64,000 nucleotides of DNA from Blochmannia endosymbiont of Camponotus sp. C-003 (lineage in GTDB: Bacteria > Pseudomonadota > Gammaproteobacteria > Enterobacterales > Enterobacteriaceae). Where the stretch lies: positions 682,001 to 746,000 of the forward strand of contig NZ_CP097764.1 in NCBI RefSeq assembly GCF_023585685.1. Reading direction: 5' to 3'. Within the stretch, counting starts at the first letter, position 1, and each line of letters starts with the position of its first letter. This document shows, piece after piece, positions 20,953 through 30,620 of the stretch. Made by a program: the position numbers and the translations under genes. The notes under the pieces are model-generated. The model did not search any database. It was not told where the DNA came from and saw only the letters and a list, made by a program, of their open reading frames with translations.

Positions 20953-21026
20953 CGGCGAGTAGCGCAGCTTGGTAGCGCTCCTGGTTTGGGACCAGGAGGT
21001 CGGAGGTTCAAATCCTCTCTCGCCGA
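20953..21026 (+). tRNA. proM: tRNA-Pro (anticodon TGG)
   Basis: Acceptor CGGCGAG pairs with CTCGCCG; the anticodon loop TTTGGGA in stem CCTGG/CCAGG gives TGG. Discriminator A; no encoded CCA. Last gene of the tRNA cluster. Confidence 0.96.
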
Positions 21027-21039
21027 CTCTTATAAACCT

Positions 21040-21067
21040 TACAATGATGAGAATCATTGTACGTTTT
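21040..21067 (+). terminator. Rho-independent terminator of the tRNA cluster
   Basis: Perfect 9-bp stem TACAATGAT/ATCATTGTA with a GAGA tetraloop, followed by a T-rich run. It sits 14 bases after tRNA-Pro and before the convergent hemD end. Confidence 0.75.
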
Positions 21068-21148
21068 TATTGCATTTTTTTAATTTTTAAAAATTTTACA
21101 TGCCTATGTTCATAAAATGATTGTTAAATACAAATTAGAAACATAAAA

Positions 21149-21898
21149 TTACGAATGTTTAATCAAAACATGAACTAATGCTTCATTGTTTGCTGACTGC
21201 GCTATGATGATATCTGTCCAACCCAAACGTCTAGCTAATTTAGCTAGACGTAAACTTACCACGATTAATTTACATCGTAGTAACCAAGATGTGCGATAGA
21301 ATTCAGGAATTAAGTAATACAGTTGTTGTAGTATTTCTCCAGAAGTAACTACTACTATTTTAATATTTAATTCTAACAACTTAGATGATTGTTTTTCCCC
21401 GTCATACTGCAATGGCAGTCTACTATAACATTCACAGGATGCAACAAATACTCCTCTTCTTTGAAGGGTATAGTCTAAAATAGTACGTCCATTATTACCT
21501 CTCAAAATAAGAGCACGTTTTCCATAACTATACATTAATTCAGGTAATCGTAATAAATTTTCACTAGTTTCCTGATATTTAGGATATTTCACCAATATCC
21601 CTGATAACTTGTGCATCATTATACTAGTCGCTTGACCAATAGAATAATATGATAATTTAGTAGGCCAAGATATTCCTACATCAAGTAACTGATTGTGAGC
21701 ATATTTAATTGCATTCTGTGATACAATACATAACAAATCTCCTTCAGAAAGTAGATTTAACTGATATTCTAATGACGACAATGTTTTTCCTGCAGAAAAA
21801 AAAATTAATGGTAAATGATACGCAAATTTACCAAAATAAAGTAATTTCTTCACCAATTGCTCTCCATGTGGAGAAGGACGAGTAATTAAAATATTCAT
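21149..21898 (-). CDS. hemD: Uroporphyrinogen-III synthase
   Basis: Cyclises hydroxymethylbilane to uroporphyrinogen III in heme and siroheme synthesis. This family diverges quickly, yet the match to E. coli HemD is plain: ILITRPSPHGEQLVKKL at the N-terminus, KRALILRGNNGR in the middle, VVVTSGEILQQLYYLIPEFYR and LAKLARRLGW near the end. The ATG at 21898 gives MNILITRPSP, like E. coli MSILVTRPSP; a TTG at 21910 is the alternative. The protein is then 249 aa. It lies downstream of hemC on the same strand, separated by a pentanucleotide repeat that replaces the usual tight coupling. hemX and hemY are absent. Confidence 0.93.
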   Translation of the reverse strand: MNILITRPSPHGEQLVKKLLYFGKFAYHLPLIFFSAGKTLSSLEYQLNLLSEGDLLCIVSQNAIKYAHNQLLDVGISWPTKLSYYSIGQATSIMMHKLSGILVKYPKYQETSENLLRLPELMYSYGKRALILRGNNGRTILDYTLQRRGVFVASCECYSRLPLQYDGEKQSSKLLELNIKIVVVTSGEILQQLYYLIPEFYRTSWLLRCKLIVVSLRLAKLARRLGWTDIIIAQSANNEALVHVLIKHS

Positions 21899-21941
21899 AG
21901 TTTTTGTCAACTACATTAAATTTTATTTGACACACAATTAC

Positions 21942-21976
21942 ATCAAATCAAATCAAATCAAATCAAATCAAATCAA
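21942..21976. repeat. Pentanucleotide microsatellite (ATCAA)x7
   Basis: Seven uninterrupted copies of ATCAA. It lies 8 bases beyond the hemC stop and about 43 bases before the hemD start, so copy-number change would alter the spacing between the two cistrons. It is the only clean microsatellite of this unit size seen in the window. Confidence 0.97.
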
Positions 21977-21983
21977 AAACATA

Positions 21984-22886
21984 TTATTGTTTAAATTTAA
22001 TTAATAAATCTTCAGCAAGAAGAAAACCTAATTTTTCTGCTTGATCCAAAGGTGCTCTTCCTTCGGTACGAATAATTTTACTACCATCAGGTAACCCGAT
22101 AAGTGCTCGTAACCACACTTGATCCTCTTTAATTTCAGCATAACTAGCAATTGGTAAGTGACAATAACTTTCTAAATAAGTAGTAACCGCGCGCTCTGCT
22201 CTAACGCACAATGAAGTTTCTCGATGATATAATGGAGATAATAAGGATACAATATCAATATCATCTGAACGACATTCAATAGCTATGACACCTTGTCCCA
22301 TTGCTGGTAATAAATCAGACGGATCAAAATAAACGCGAATATACTCATGTAAGTGTAACCGTTTTAATCCAGCTACAGCTAAAACTATTGCATCATACTG
22401 TCCGTATTGTAATTTTTTTAATCTAGTATCTATATTACCTCTCAAATTACCGATGACCAGATCTGGGCGTTGCGCTCGTATTTGACATTGTCTACGTAAA
22501 CTTGATGTACCTATTGTGCTGCCAATAGGCAATGTATCCATATTAGGGTATTTTACGCTAACAAAAGCATCACGTGGATCATTGCGTTTACACAGAACTG
22601 GAAGAGTTAATTCATTTGGCACAGGCACCGTAATATCTTTCATAGAATGGACAGCAATGTCAGCGCGAAAGTTTATTAAAGCGTATTCTAATTCTTTAAT
22701 AAATGCGCCTTTTTTAATTTTATTTTTTGAATCAATATTTAAAAATTTATCTCCTGTTGTAATAATAGGCATTAATTCTATGTGTAATGTTGGATGATAA
22801 CGTTTTAATTCGTCATAAACATATTGAGCTTGAGAAATAGCAAGTCGACTTTTTCGTGTAGCAATTTTTAAAATTTTACTTTTCAT
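21984..22886 (-). CDS. hemC: Porphobilinogen deaminase (hydroxymethylbilane synthase)
   Basis: Polymerises four porphobilinogens to hydroxymethylbilane in tetrapyrrole synthesis. From the ATG at 22886 it is 300 aa (E. coli 313). The catalytic aspartate is in HSMKD (Asp84), the substrate-binding GTSSLRRQCQ and LRGN follow, and the cysteine that carries the dipyrromethane cofactor is Cys242 in LESYCHLPI. Most relatives have GGC there, so the two residues before the cysteine have changed. An upstream in-frame ATG at 22925 would add 13 hydrophobic residues absent from relatives and is disfavoured. The C-terminal tail is shortened by about 13 residues. hemD follows. Confidence 0.95.
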   Translation of the reverse strand: MKSKILKIATRKSRLAISQAQYVYDELKRYHPTLHIELMPIITTGDKFLNIDSKNKIKKGAFIKELEYALINFRADIAVHSMKDITVPVPNELTLPVLCKRNDPRDAFVSVKYPNMDTLPIGSTIGTSSLRRQCQIRAQRPDLVIGNLRGNIDTRLKKLQYGQYDAIVLAVAGLKRLHLHEYIRVYFDPSDLLPAMGQGVIAIECRSDDIDIVSLLSPLYHRETSLCVRAERAVTTYLESYCHLPIASYAEIKEDQVWLRALIGLPDGSKIIRTEGRAPLDQAEKLGFLLAEDLLIKFKQ

Positions 22887-23869
22887 TAATATAATTATGT
22901 TAAAATATATAAATCTAATCTTCAATTAATATAAATATTTTTACATATGCAATTTTATTATAAGAAATAACATTTATTAAAAATTCGTAAAACAAATAAA
23001 TAATTTGATTAATTCAATCAGTTTTACTTTTTTTGTAATCAATTATTAAAATAAATCGTTAAGTTCAGATTGCTAATCTTGTACACATCATAATTTTTTG
23101 ATATTTGAAAGATTAATATTCCAATAAATAGTTATTCGATGAGTTATGTAAGAAGTTCTTTCCAGATGTTATTACTTATAATTATTTTAATAATACCACA
23201 TTCAATACTTTTAATTTTATATTATTTTTTGTCAATATTAAAAATAAAGAATTCTGCATAAAATAGTTTGATCATTATTAATGAATAAATTAATTCCATT
23301 TATTTAAATTCAATACTTCGATTATTGATAAAAATAAAAAAATACTATTTGTGACATAACACAGATTTAAAAATTTTTAGTTATTTAAAATACTATCAAT
23401 TTTATTATAATAGTGTCAAAAAAAATACTTTTAACAAAAACTGTACTCTTAAAAAATGATGTTTTTATTTTAGATAAAAATACATCTTTATAGATCATTC
23501 CAACATAATCATATTTATAATGATTCAAAAATTAATTATAATTTAAATATGTTAATCATTTGTAAAATTTATAAAATTAAAATAGATAACAAAAGATAGA
23601 TATTATGAAAATAATATTATTTCTTGAAATTTACATAAGATATTTTCTAAACAGAACGAGCTATATTCTTTTTATACATGATTATATATTATGTAACCAT
23701 ATTTATTCATTCTATTTTACAATGTAACCAACAATATTTTCATTTTTTTTGAAGAGATTGCATAAATACAATAAAATCAAACAATAATTGAATACAATAA
23801 AATATTAAAAAATTTTCAAAAATTAGTGAGTGATGCACATTTAAATTTTTAATATCATGTGGAGGGAAT
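22887..23869. other. Gene-free spacer between hemC and dapF
   Basis: Nearly 1 kb without a supported gene. E. coli has cyaA (divergent from hemC) and cyaY here. I recognise no adenylate cyclase or frataxin fragment, so both seem fully eroded. The divergent promoters of hemC and dapF must lie at its two ends. Confidence 0.55.
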
Positions 23870-24709
23870 ATGCGATTTACCAAAATGAATGGATTGGGCA
23901 ATGATTTTGTCATCATAGATGCTATCACACAAAATATACATCTTACTGCTGAAAATATCAAACATTTAGCAAATCGATGTTATGGAATTGGATTTGATCA
24001 ATTATTAATAGTAGAGCCTCCCTATGATCCAACAATAGATTTTCATTGTAGAATTTATAATGCGGATGGAACAGAAGCAAACCAATGTGGTAACGGTATG
24101 CGTTGTTTTTCACAATTTGTCTACTACAAAAAATTAACTAATAAAAAACAAAATATTCATATTAGCACTCGCACCAATCACATCATTTCATCCATCATGA
24201 ATGAAAATCACGTATCTATCAATATGGGCTCACCTATTTTTGATCCGACACTTATTCCATTTTATACGTCACAATATCAAAAAATTTATATTTTATTCTT
24301 ACCTACAGAAATCATACTATGTGGAATGGTATCCATGGGTAATCCTCATTGTATTATTTTAGTAGAATCAATAAAAACTATCCAAGTTACTTCATTAGGA
24401 TCAGCATTAGAAAATCATCACTGTTTTCCAGAACGAGTTAACGTAAGTTTTATGCAAATAATCAATCGTAATAACATTCAATTACGAGTATATGAACGCG
24501 GCGTAGGAGAAACTCAGTCTTGTGGAACTGCCGCCTGCGCGGCAGTTGCCGTAGGTATTCAACAAGGGTTATTATATGAATCAGTAAACGTAAACTTGCC
24601 CGGAGGTACTATATCAATAAATTGGAAAGGAGCAAGTAATGCATTGTACATGATTGGATCAACGTCTTATGTATATGATGGGCACATTAATTTACAAAAC
24701 ATACAATAA
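23870..24709 (+). CDS. dapF: Diaminopimelate epimerase
   Basis: PLP-independent racemase converting LL- to meso-diaminopimelate for lysine and peptidoglycan. The two catalytic cysteines are in NQCGNGMRCF (Cys73) and TQSCGTAAC (Cys218). The N-terminus MRFTKMNGLGNDF matches E. coli MQFSKMHGLGNDF, and MGNPHC is conserved. The length is 279 aa against 274. A strong GGAGGG ribosome site lies just upstream. yigB follows at about 150 bases; xerC, between them in E. coli, is gone. Confidence 0.97.
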   Translation: MRFTKMNGLGNDFVIIDAITQNIHLTAENIKHLANRCYGIGFDQLLIVEPPYDPTIDFHCRIYNADGTEANQCGNGMRCFSQFVYYKKLTNKKQNIHISTRTNHIISSIMNENHVSINMGSPIFDPTLIPFYTSQYQKIYILFLPTEIILCGMVSMGNPHCIILVESIKTIQVTSLGSALENHHCFPERVNVSFMQIINRNNIQLRVYERGVGETQSCGTAACAAVAVGIQQGLLYESVNVNLPGGTISINWKGASNALYMIGSTSYVYDGHINLQNIQ

Positions 24710-24860
24710 ACCTGCGACAAATATTATTTTTCAACGCACATATTTTTATATTTAAAATTTAATTAATACCTAATTTTATGTGTATGATGATCGTATATAT
24801 ACATCTTTCATTGACGAAAGATATAACGATTCTAATTTAACAACATTAAAGGTACAACTT

Positions 24861-25577
24861 ATGCATTTTTACCGTACATTACAACCTTTTCATGCTATAA
24901 CTCTAGATTTAGATAACACATTATACGATAATTATCCAATAATAAATCAAGCTGAAGAAAAATCACTATTGTTTTTACAACAATATCATCCCGCATTATC
25001 TAAAATACAAAAAAAGGATTATTATCAAGCACGTAAAACACTTCGACTTACGGAACCAGATATTTACCATGATGTAAATTATTGGCGTTGGAAATCTTTA
25101 AAAATAATTTTACTACAATCAGGTTTAACTAAACATGAAGCACAATTAGGAGCTGATTATACTATGGAAATTATTATACATTGGCGCAACAAAATCAGTA
25201 TCTCTTTTAGTACACATGATGTATTATCAGCATTAAGTTCTAAATGGCCATTAATTGCAATCACTAATGGTAATGCAAATCCTGTTTTTTGTGGATTACA
25301 AAAATATTTTCAAGATGTATTACGCGCTGGAATTCATGGCCGCGCTAAACCTTATACAGATATGTATTATTTGGCTTCTAAGCGTTTTGGAATATCCTGT
25401 AAAAATATTTTACACGTAGGAGATGACTTAAATACAGATATAAAAGGAGCTATGCATGCTGGGATGCAGTCTTGTTGGATTAGTCAATACAATTTAAATC
25501 ATTTTTTTTCAATTGATACAACATTGTTACCACATTTGAAAATTTCAAAATTAGCATCATTAACATATTTATTATAA
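24861..25577 (+). CDS. yigB: HAD phosphatase YigB (riboflavin pathway)
   Basis: HAD-superfamily phosphatase. E. coli YigB dephosphorylates 5-amino-6-(5-phosphoribitylamino)uracil in riboflavin synthesis; that role is transferred by similarity. Motif I is TLDLDNTLYDN, motif II AITNGNA, the lysine motif is HGRAKPYTDMY and motif IV HVGDDLNTD. The ATG at 24861 gives MHFYRTLQ, like E. coli MRFYRPLG, and has an AAAGG ribosome site. An in-frame upstream codon at 24780 would add 27 residues unlike the family. The length is 238 aa, identical to E. coli. The gene lies between dapF and the uvrD remnant, as in E. coli. Confidence 0.93.
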   Translation: MHFYRTLQPFHAITLDLDNTLYDNYPIINQAEEKSLLFLQQYHPALSKIQKKDYYQARKTLRLTEPDIYHDVNYWRWKSLKIILLQSGLTKHEAQLGADYTMEIIIHWRNKISISFSTHDVLSALSSKWPLIAITNGNANPVFCGLQKYFQDVLRAGIHGRAKPYTDMYYLASKRFGISCKNILHVGDDLNTDIKGAMHAGMQSCWISQYNLNHFFSIDTTLLPHLKISKLASLTYLL

Positions 25578-25907
25578 TGTTCATAGTTGTATTGAATTCA
25601 CATATTCATAAACGATTATTTACCATGCGTGTAATATTTTAATTAATATTTATAATCTTCTTGATCAACTAAATAATAGATAGCAAGAAACAGTAACTTC
25701 TAATAATTTTAAAAATATATTGGTGTTATCTAAAATAGTAACGGACCACTCGAATATTAATAATAATCGTACTCCTTAGTTACAATTAGTAAAAAAACAT
25801 ATACCATAATTAATAATGGCAATGATTTTTATGAATACACAATCGTATCACTGCATACGTATTTTGGTATTCAAAAAAAACAAATAATTTGTGGACTAAT
25901 ACTTTTG
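25578..25907. other. Probable eroded 5' part of uvrD
   Basis: No open frame and no clear protein similarity. By colinearity this should hold the first ~125 codons of uvrD, including the Walker A box, but I cannot recognise it, so the 5' end seems partly deleted or heavily mutated. Confidence 0.4.
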
Positions 25908-27525
25908 TGGATTGTCACATAGATAACTACGTACTCGTTTACATATGATGTAAATTTATTACCAAAAATTTTCAAATTCTTGATAAGAACTACCAATATT
26001 CAACTTTTTAAAAAACTAATACGCACGTTTACTTAAATTAAATAAAAAATAAATGCAGCACATGCAATCTATGTGTTCTATCAATACAAAGAAAGATAAG
26101 ATTGGGATAATCTAAGTACAACATTAATAGAAATTCAACATAAATATCATAGCTCCGAACTTAGAATCTTGACTACACAATATATAATCTATGCCGGATT
26201 AGTAGATTTTCATAAATTATTCATATATATATTATTTTAAAATTATCCAGATGTTTTACATTATCAAAAACAATTGTTAATATTTTGGTTGGTAGATGAA
26301 TTTCAAAATATTAATACACCTCAATATGATAAATTTACACCTGTTATCAGGGATAATAACAATTTTAATGGTTGTTGGGATGATGATTGTTTATTTATAG
26401 TTGAAAAGGAACATAATTAAAAAATTTTTTAAAGATTTTTAGAGGATTTTGAAGATATAAAATTAGAACAAAACTACCGATCTACTGATAATATCTGAAG
26501 AACTACAGATATTCCCATTTTTTAAAACGACATACGTTTTAAAAAAAATTTATAAACACGTAAAAGATTTTTATCGTTCTGATAACGTAATAGAAGAAGT
26601 TATATTCATAGAAAATAACTTAATCAATTAAAAAAGAAAAATGAAATAGTTCACTAAATGCGCATATTGTTTTATATTGAAATAATTTTAAAATCTTTTT
26701 TATAAAAAAATTTTTTATTAAAAATAATGTATCTCACCAAATATACAGAGGGACAGGATTTTTTGAACACAAAGAAATTAAAGATATTATCATAGCTTAT
26801 TAAAATTTATTGTTCACGAAATAGTAACACTGATTACATACGAAGTATGCACACCTAATAGAAGAATTAGTCAACATACTGTAGAAATTATTTAATAAAT
26901 AATATCCGCTCATTTAAGTCACTTAAGCTTGTGGAAAGCAGCTTATTTATTTCAAACAAAAATTTTTTAAAGGAAGATCTGCTATTGCCTTTAAAATAAT
27001 TTATTATGTTGATAGATTCTTTAAGAAGTCAAATACCCACCAATTATACCTTTTCATGAACAAATTGTTGTATTGTTAGACAAATTGGATTATGGGATAT
27101 GTATAAAAATACATCAACACCAGCATATTATGAAAATATACAAATGTTGAAGAGTTGATAGCAATGAATGAACAATACAAACATTCTATCAGAATTAACA
27201 ATAAATACGCATCCGTTACAACAATTTTTATCGTATATTTATTTTTATAATAATTTGAATAAAATTCATCTAACACTTATCCAGATGCAGTACAACACAT
27301 GATGCTACATCCTTCAAAAGGATTAGAATTTTCCCAAGTATTCATTATAGGCTTGATTTTCCAAATTATTATTTCTTTAACTAACAAGGATTTATTAAAA
27401 GAAAACCATAGATTCATTTATATTTGACATCACACGTTCTTACATAAATTAACAATTAGTTTATGCTGAAACTCGTTATATTTACAGAAAAAGGTCATTC
27501 AATCACTATCTGGATTTTGTTAAAA
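25908..27525 (+). pseudogene. uvrD: uvrD (DNA helicase II) pseudogene
   Basis: No long frame survives, but UvrD segments appear in correct order in shifting frames: DVNLLPKNFQILD (about 25946), MCSINTKKDKIG (about 26071), AGLVDFHKL (about 26193), VDEFQNINTPQYD (26292, the helicase Walker B), LEQNYRSTDNI (about 26463), GFFEHKEIKD (about 26755), LHPSKGLEFSQVFIIG (about 27307) and YAETRYIYRK (about 27462). Stops and indels separate them. The spacing matches the roughly 525 codons expected, so decay is by point changes rather than large deletion. The position between yigB and corA is that of E. coli uvrD. Intact UvrD unwinds DNA in methyl-directed mismatch repair and nucleotide excision repair; its loss predicts more replication slippage. 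Confidence 0.93.
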
Positions 27526-28034
27526 TAAATTACCAATAGGACTTTTTAAAAGTATGTTGACATCATTCATCAGGAGCGCAGCCCTGTTATTGGTAGGGGC
27601 TTGTATTGCTATTTTATTAAATTTTCAGAGAGTTATTACTCTAATCCTCATTAAGATTATTATATAATTCAAACATATCTATATTGAGATAGAAAATGTT
27701 TATAAATATTTGACAACCTTTTCATTCTAGGCGTAACATGCCCGCTCTAATCTGAAGATTAGACTTATAATATCTCAGTAAATAACATCCACAGATATAT
27801 TTAAATATATTATCATAATTGAATTATATTTATTAAATAAATAAAAAACCTTACGAATTATTTACACGTTACAGATATTTAATACCTCATGGCGACTATT
27901 TATAACTGTTCTTTTGTGTTATGTAATGCATATTATCGACATTATGTGACAAAAAATAGTTATTGGGTTATCTAATTTTAGTTATTGTGATCATAGCGTA
28001 TGACTAATTGTATTCTTTAAGGAAACAATAATAT
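27526..28034. other. Spacer before corA with a small ORF
   Basis: About 500 bases. A segment near 27570-27610 is clearly more GC-rich than its surroundings and lies within the small frame listed separately. The remainder is plain AT-rich sequence. The corA promoter is expected in its last part. Confidence 0.45.
27554..27667 (+). CDS. Possible small hydrophobic protein (37 aa)
   Basis: ATG frame of 37 codons that begins MLTSFIRSAALLLVGACIAI and continues hydrophobically to a TAA, with one predicted membrane span and few charges. I do not recognise a family. The ribosome site is weak (AGGA about 12 bases upstream). It lies about 370 bases before corA; in Salmonella corA has a leader peptide, corL, but I cannot show that this corresponds. 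It could equally be chance in the decayed uvrD-corA spacer, although its GC content is higher than that of the spacer. Confidence 0.25.
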   Translation: MLTSFIRSAALLLVGACIAILLNFQRVITLILIKIII

Positions 28035-28979
28035 ATGTTTAATATATTTCAATTAAAAAATAATCATTTATTTCGTATTAATGAAAAAGATAAAACATCA
28101 TTATTAAATAATATTATTTGGATTGATATAATAGATTCACATGACGATAACCATAATTATATGCCAAATATATTACTTCACCAAAAAATAAAATTTTTTA
28201 AACTGAAAGATATCAACAAAACTGAACGTTTTTTTAAAGATAAAAATGGATTACACATTCATTCTTTTTTCCTTACATATAACAACCAAAAACAAATGGA
28301 TAACTCTAGTGTGTTCTTTACCATTCACAATGGATGTCTATATACCTCACGTAAAAAAGAATTTCCGGTATTTTATATGTACCAAAAACATTTACATAAT
28401 CATTTGTTGATTAATGGAAATGCTTATGAATTATTATTAAATTTATTTGAGGTAAAACTTGATGATCTAGCAAATAAAATAGAACATATTTATTCCACTT
28501 TAGAAACATTGAGTTCTGTCATTATGAACGGTCAACAAATCGAAGAATACGATCATGCACTTTCTGATTTAGCTATATTGGAAAATATAGGTTGGAAAAT
28601 CCGTGTTAACTTGTTAGATACTGAAAGAGGAATAAAATTTTTAATACGTAAAGTAAAATTATCTGTAGTACAACAACAATATGCTAATAATATTTTAAGT
28701 GAAATTACATCGCTATTACCTCATAATGAATATGTATTTCATCAAGTAAGCTCTTTAACTCAATCAGCAATGGGATTTATTAATATCGAACAAAATAGAA
28801 TTATAAAAATTTTTTCAGTTATTTTTTTACCCCCAACTTTGATAGCATCTAGTTACGGCATGAATTTTAAATTCATGCCAGAATTACAATGGTCATTTGG
28901 TTATCCTAGCGCCATTATTTTAATGATTCTATCAGGACTTGCTCCATACATCTATTTCAAATATAAAAATTGGCTATAA
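28035..28979 (+). CDS. corA: Magnesium/cobalt transporter CorA
   Basis: Homopentameric inner-membrane Mg2+ channel. The 314-residue protein aligns with E. coli CorA (316): a large N-terminal cytoplasmic domain with DGLHIHSFF, the long stalk helix, then GFINIEQNRIIKIFSV leading into TM1, the signature YGMN at residues 274-277, the loop EFMPEL-like FMPELQWSFGYP, TM2, and the basic C-terminus YKNWL. TM1 has IFSVIFLPPT where E. coli has IFSVVSVVFLPPT, three residues shorter, which is odd for a pore-lining helix. The ATG at 28035 has an AAGGAAA ribosome site. Confidence 0.95.
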   Translation: MFNIFQLKNNHLFRINEKDKTSLLNNIIWIDIIDSHDDNHNYMPNILLHQKIKFFKLKDINKTERFFKDKNGLHIHSFFLTYNNQKQMDNSSVFFTIHNGCLYTSRKKEFPVFYMYQKHLHNHLLINGNAYELLLNLFEVKLDDLANKIEHIYSTLETLSSVIMNGQQIEEYDHALSDLAILENIGWKIRVNLLDTERGIKFLIRKVKLSVVQQQYANNILSEITSLLPHNEYVFHQVSSLTQSAMGFINIEQNRIIKIFSVIFLPPTLIASSYGMNFKFMPELQWSFGYPSAIILMILSGLAPYIYFKYKNWL

Positions 28980-29358
28980 ATATTAATAATATGATGATTG
29001 GTATCAATATACATAATGTTCATTATAAACAATACTAATGTGATTAAGCTGAAATACTTTAACATCGCATTCTGAATGTATCTTTACAACGTAAAGATAC
29101 AATAAAAACTCGATATTTTTAAATATGTATATTAATTATCATCAGTTAATAAACTTGTAAAATATTTTCAAAAATAATTATTTATTTTACAATTAAAAAT
29201 TTTCATATTTAATTATTTTTAAAAAAAAATTCGTTTAACAAAATTATCATTCAAAATAATATCTATAATGTATTAACTTTTAATTGATATAATGTGAAAT
29301 CACATTGATGTATAATATCAGTTATTGCTACATTTCAGTAAAACAAACGAGGTAACTA
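28980..29358. other. Gene-free spacer between corA and yigL
   Basis: 379 AT-rich bases with no supported gene. E. coli has yigF, yigG, rarD, yigI, pldA, recQ, rhtBC and pldB between these loci; all are gone. A hairpin with arms ATCTTTAC/GTAAAGAT near 29080-29100 could end corA transcription. Confidence 0.45.
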
Positions 29359-30159
29359 ATGTTTCGCGTCGTTGTGTCTGATTTAGATGGTACCCTGCTG
29401 ACGCCGGACCACCGATTAACATCTTTTACTAAAAAGATTCTAAAATTGTTAACTGCTCGTAATATTCATTTTGTTTTTGCTACTGGTCGACATCACACGA
29501 ATGTCATGCAAATACGTGATAATTTGAAAATTAATTCTTATATGATCACTTCCAATGGAGCTAAAATACATAATGCCAACGGAAAATTAATTGCTTCTTA
29601 TGATTTACCTACAGAAATTACAGCTGATTTATTACGTATAGTACACCATGATTCTCAAATTATTACTAATATTTTTTATAATGATAAATGGTTGATCAAT
29701 CGATCAAAACCACATCAAAGTTGTTTTTATAACGGATATGCATCTGATTATCACATATATCAGAAAGATACATCACCCTTGCATGGTATCTATAAAGTAT
29801 ATTTCACAAGTAATAATTACAAACGATTGCTATCTTTAGAAAAAAAATTACATGCACGATGGAATCATCGAATCAATATTAGTTTTTCACTCCCTACATG
29901 TCTTGAAGTGATGCCAGAAGGGGTTTCTAAGGGACAGGCTTTAGAGAAGGTAGTTAAATTATTAGGATATCAACTAAAAGATTGCATTTCATTTGGAGAT
30001 GGCATGAATGATCGAGAAATGTTAGAAATGACAGGAAAAGGATGTATAATGAGCAACGCACAACAAAGACTAAAAGACGCCCTTCCTTCCCTAGAGATCA
30101 TTGGAAGCAATAAGGATGATGCAGTACCTCATTATTTACAATATATTTATTGCCAATAA
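29359..30159 (+). CDS. yigL: HAD phosphatase YigL (PLP/sugar phosphate phosphatase)
   Basis: Cof-type HAD phosphatase with a type IIB cap. E. coli YigL dephosphorylates pyridoxal phosphate and sugar phosphates; I infer the same range. The 266 aa equal the E. coli length. Motif I is VVSDLDGTLL (Asp8, Asp10), motif II ITSNGA, the lysine segment SKGQALE, and motif IV FGDGMND. The ATG follows a GAGGTAA ribosome site. It is followed by a long perfect hairpin that separates it from the convergent yhgN. Confidence 0.95.
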   Translation: MFRVVVSDLDGTLLTPDHRLTSFTKKILKLLTARNIHFVFATGRHHTNVMQIRDNLKINSYMITSNGAKIHNANGKLIASYDLPTEITADLLRIVHHDSQIITNIFYNDKWLINRSKPHQSCFYNGYASDYHIYQKDTSPLHGIYKVYFTSNNYKRLLSLEKKLHARWNHRINISFSLPTCLEVMPEGVSKGQALEKVVKLLGYQLKDCISFGDGMNDREMLEMTGKGCIMSNAQQRLKDALPSLEIIGSNKDDAVPHYLQYIYCQ

Positions 30160-30620
30160 ATAATCCATTTCTTCATTAACGAGTAATATTAAACCATAAT
30201 ATTTTTCAAAAATATTATGGTTTAATATGTAGTATTACTCAATGAGTAACCATGCAAATTTACTACACGAAGTATCATGTATATGATCCTATATCTTGCA
30301 TTCATATATAATAAAATATTTGCATCATTTTAATAAACAATAAAAACATAATTTTAATAATCGATAAAATTTTTTAAAAAATCACATTTTTAACATGAAA
30401 TATTATACACTACAGTAGTGAATGCATGGAATATATATTATTCTATTAAAATCAGATTATTGTATTTTAACGAAACATATAAATATATAAAATTTTATAT
30501 ATTTATTTTTTTAAACAACCATGCGCATTAGTTAATATGATAAAAATCTATTAAAAATAAAAATTAAAATATCCAATATATTTACATATGAAATAAATTA
30601 ATTTTTTAATTAATCATTAA
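30160..30620. other. Spacer between convergent yigL and yhgN
   Basis: No gene was seen; it holds the large hairpin described separately, then AT-rich sequence. This is also where the E. coli 85-min block ends and the 77-min block (yhgN-asd) begins, so a rearrangement breakpoint lies here. Confidence 0.55.
30181..30240. terminator. Long hairpin, likely bidirectional terminator
   Basis: A 19-bp perfect inverted repeat (30188-30206 with 30108-offset partner at 30208-30226) has a one-base centre. Outside it, GAGTAAT (30181-30187) pairs with ATTACTC (30234-30240), extending the structure. It lies about 20 bases after the yigL stop, between convergent genes. The A/T tracts flanking the centre make classic terminator classification uncertain. 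Confidence 0.65.
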
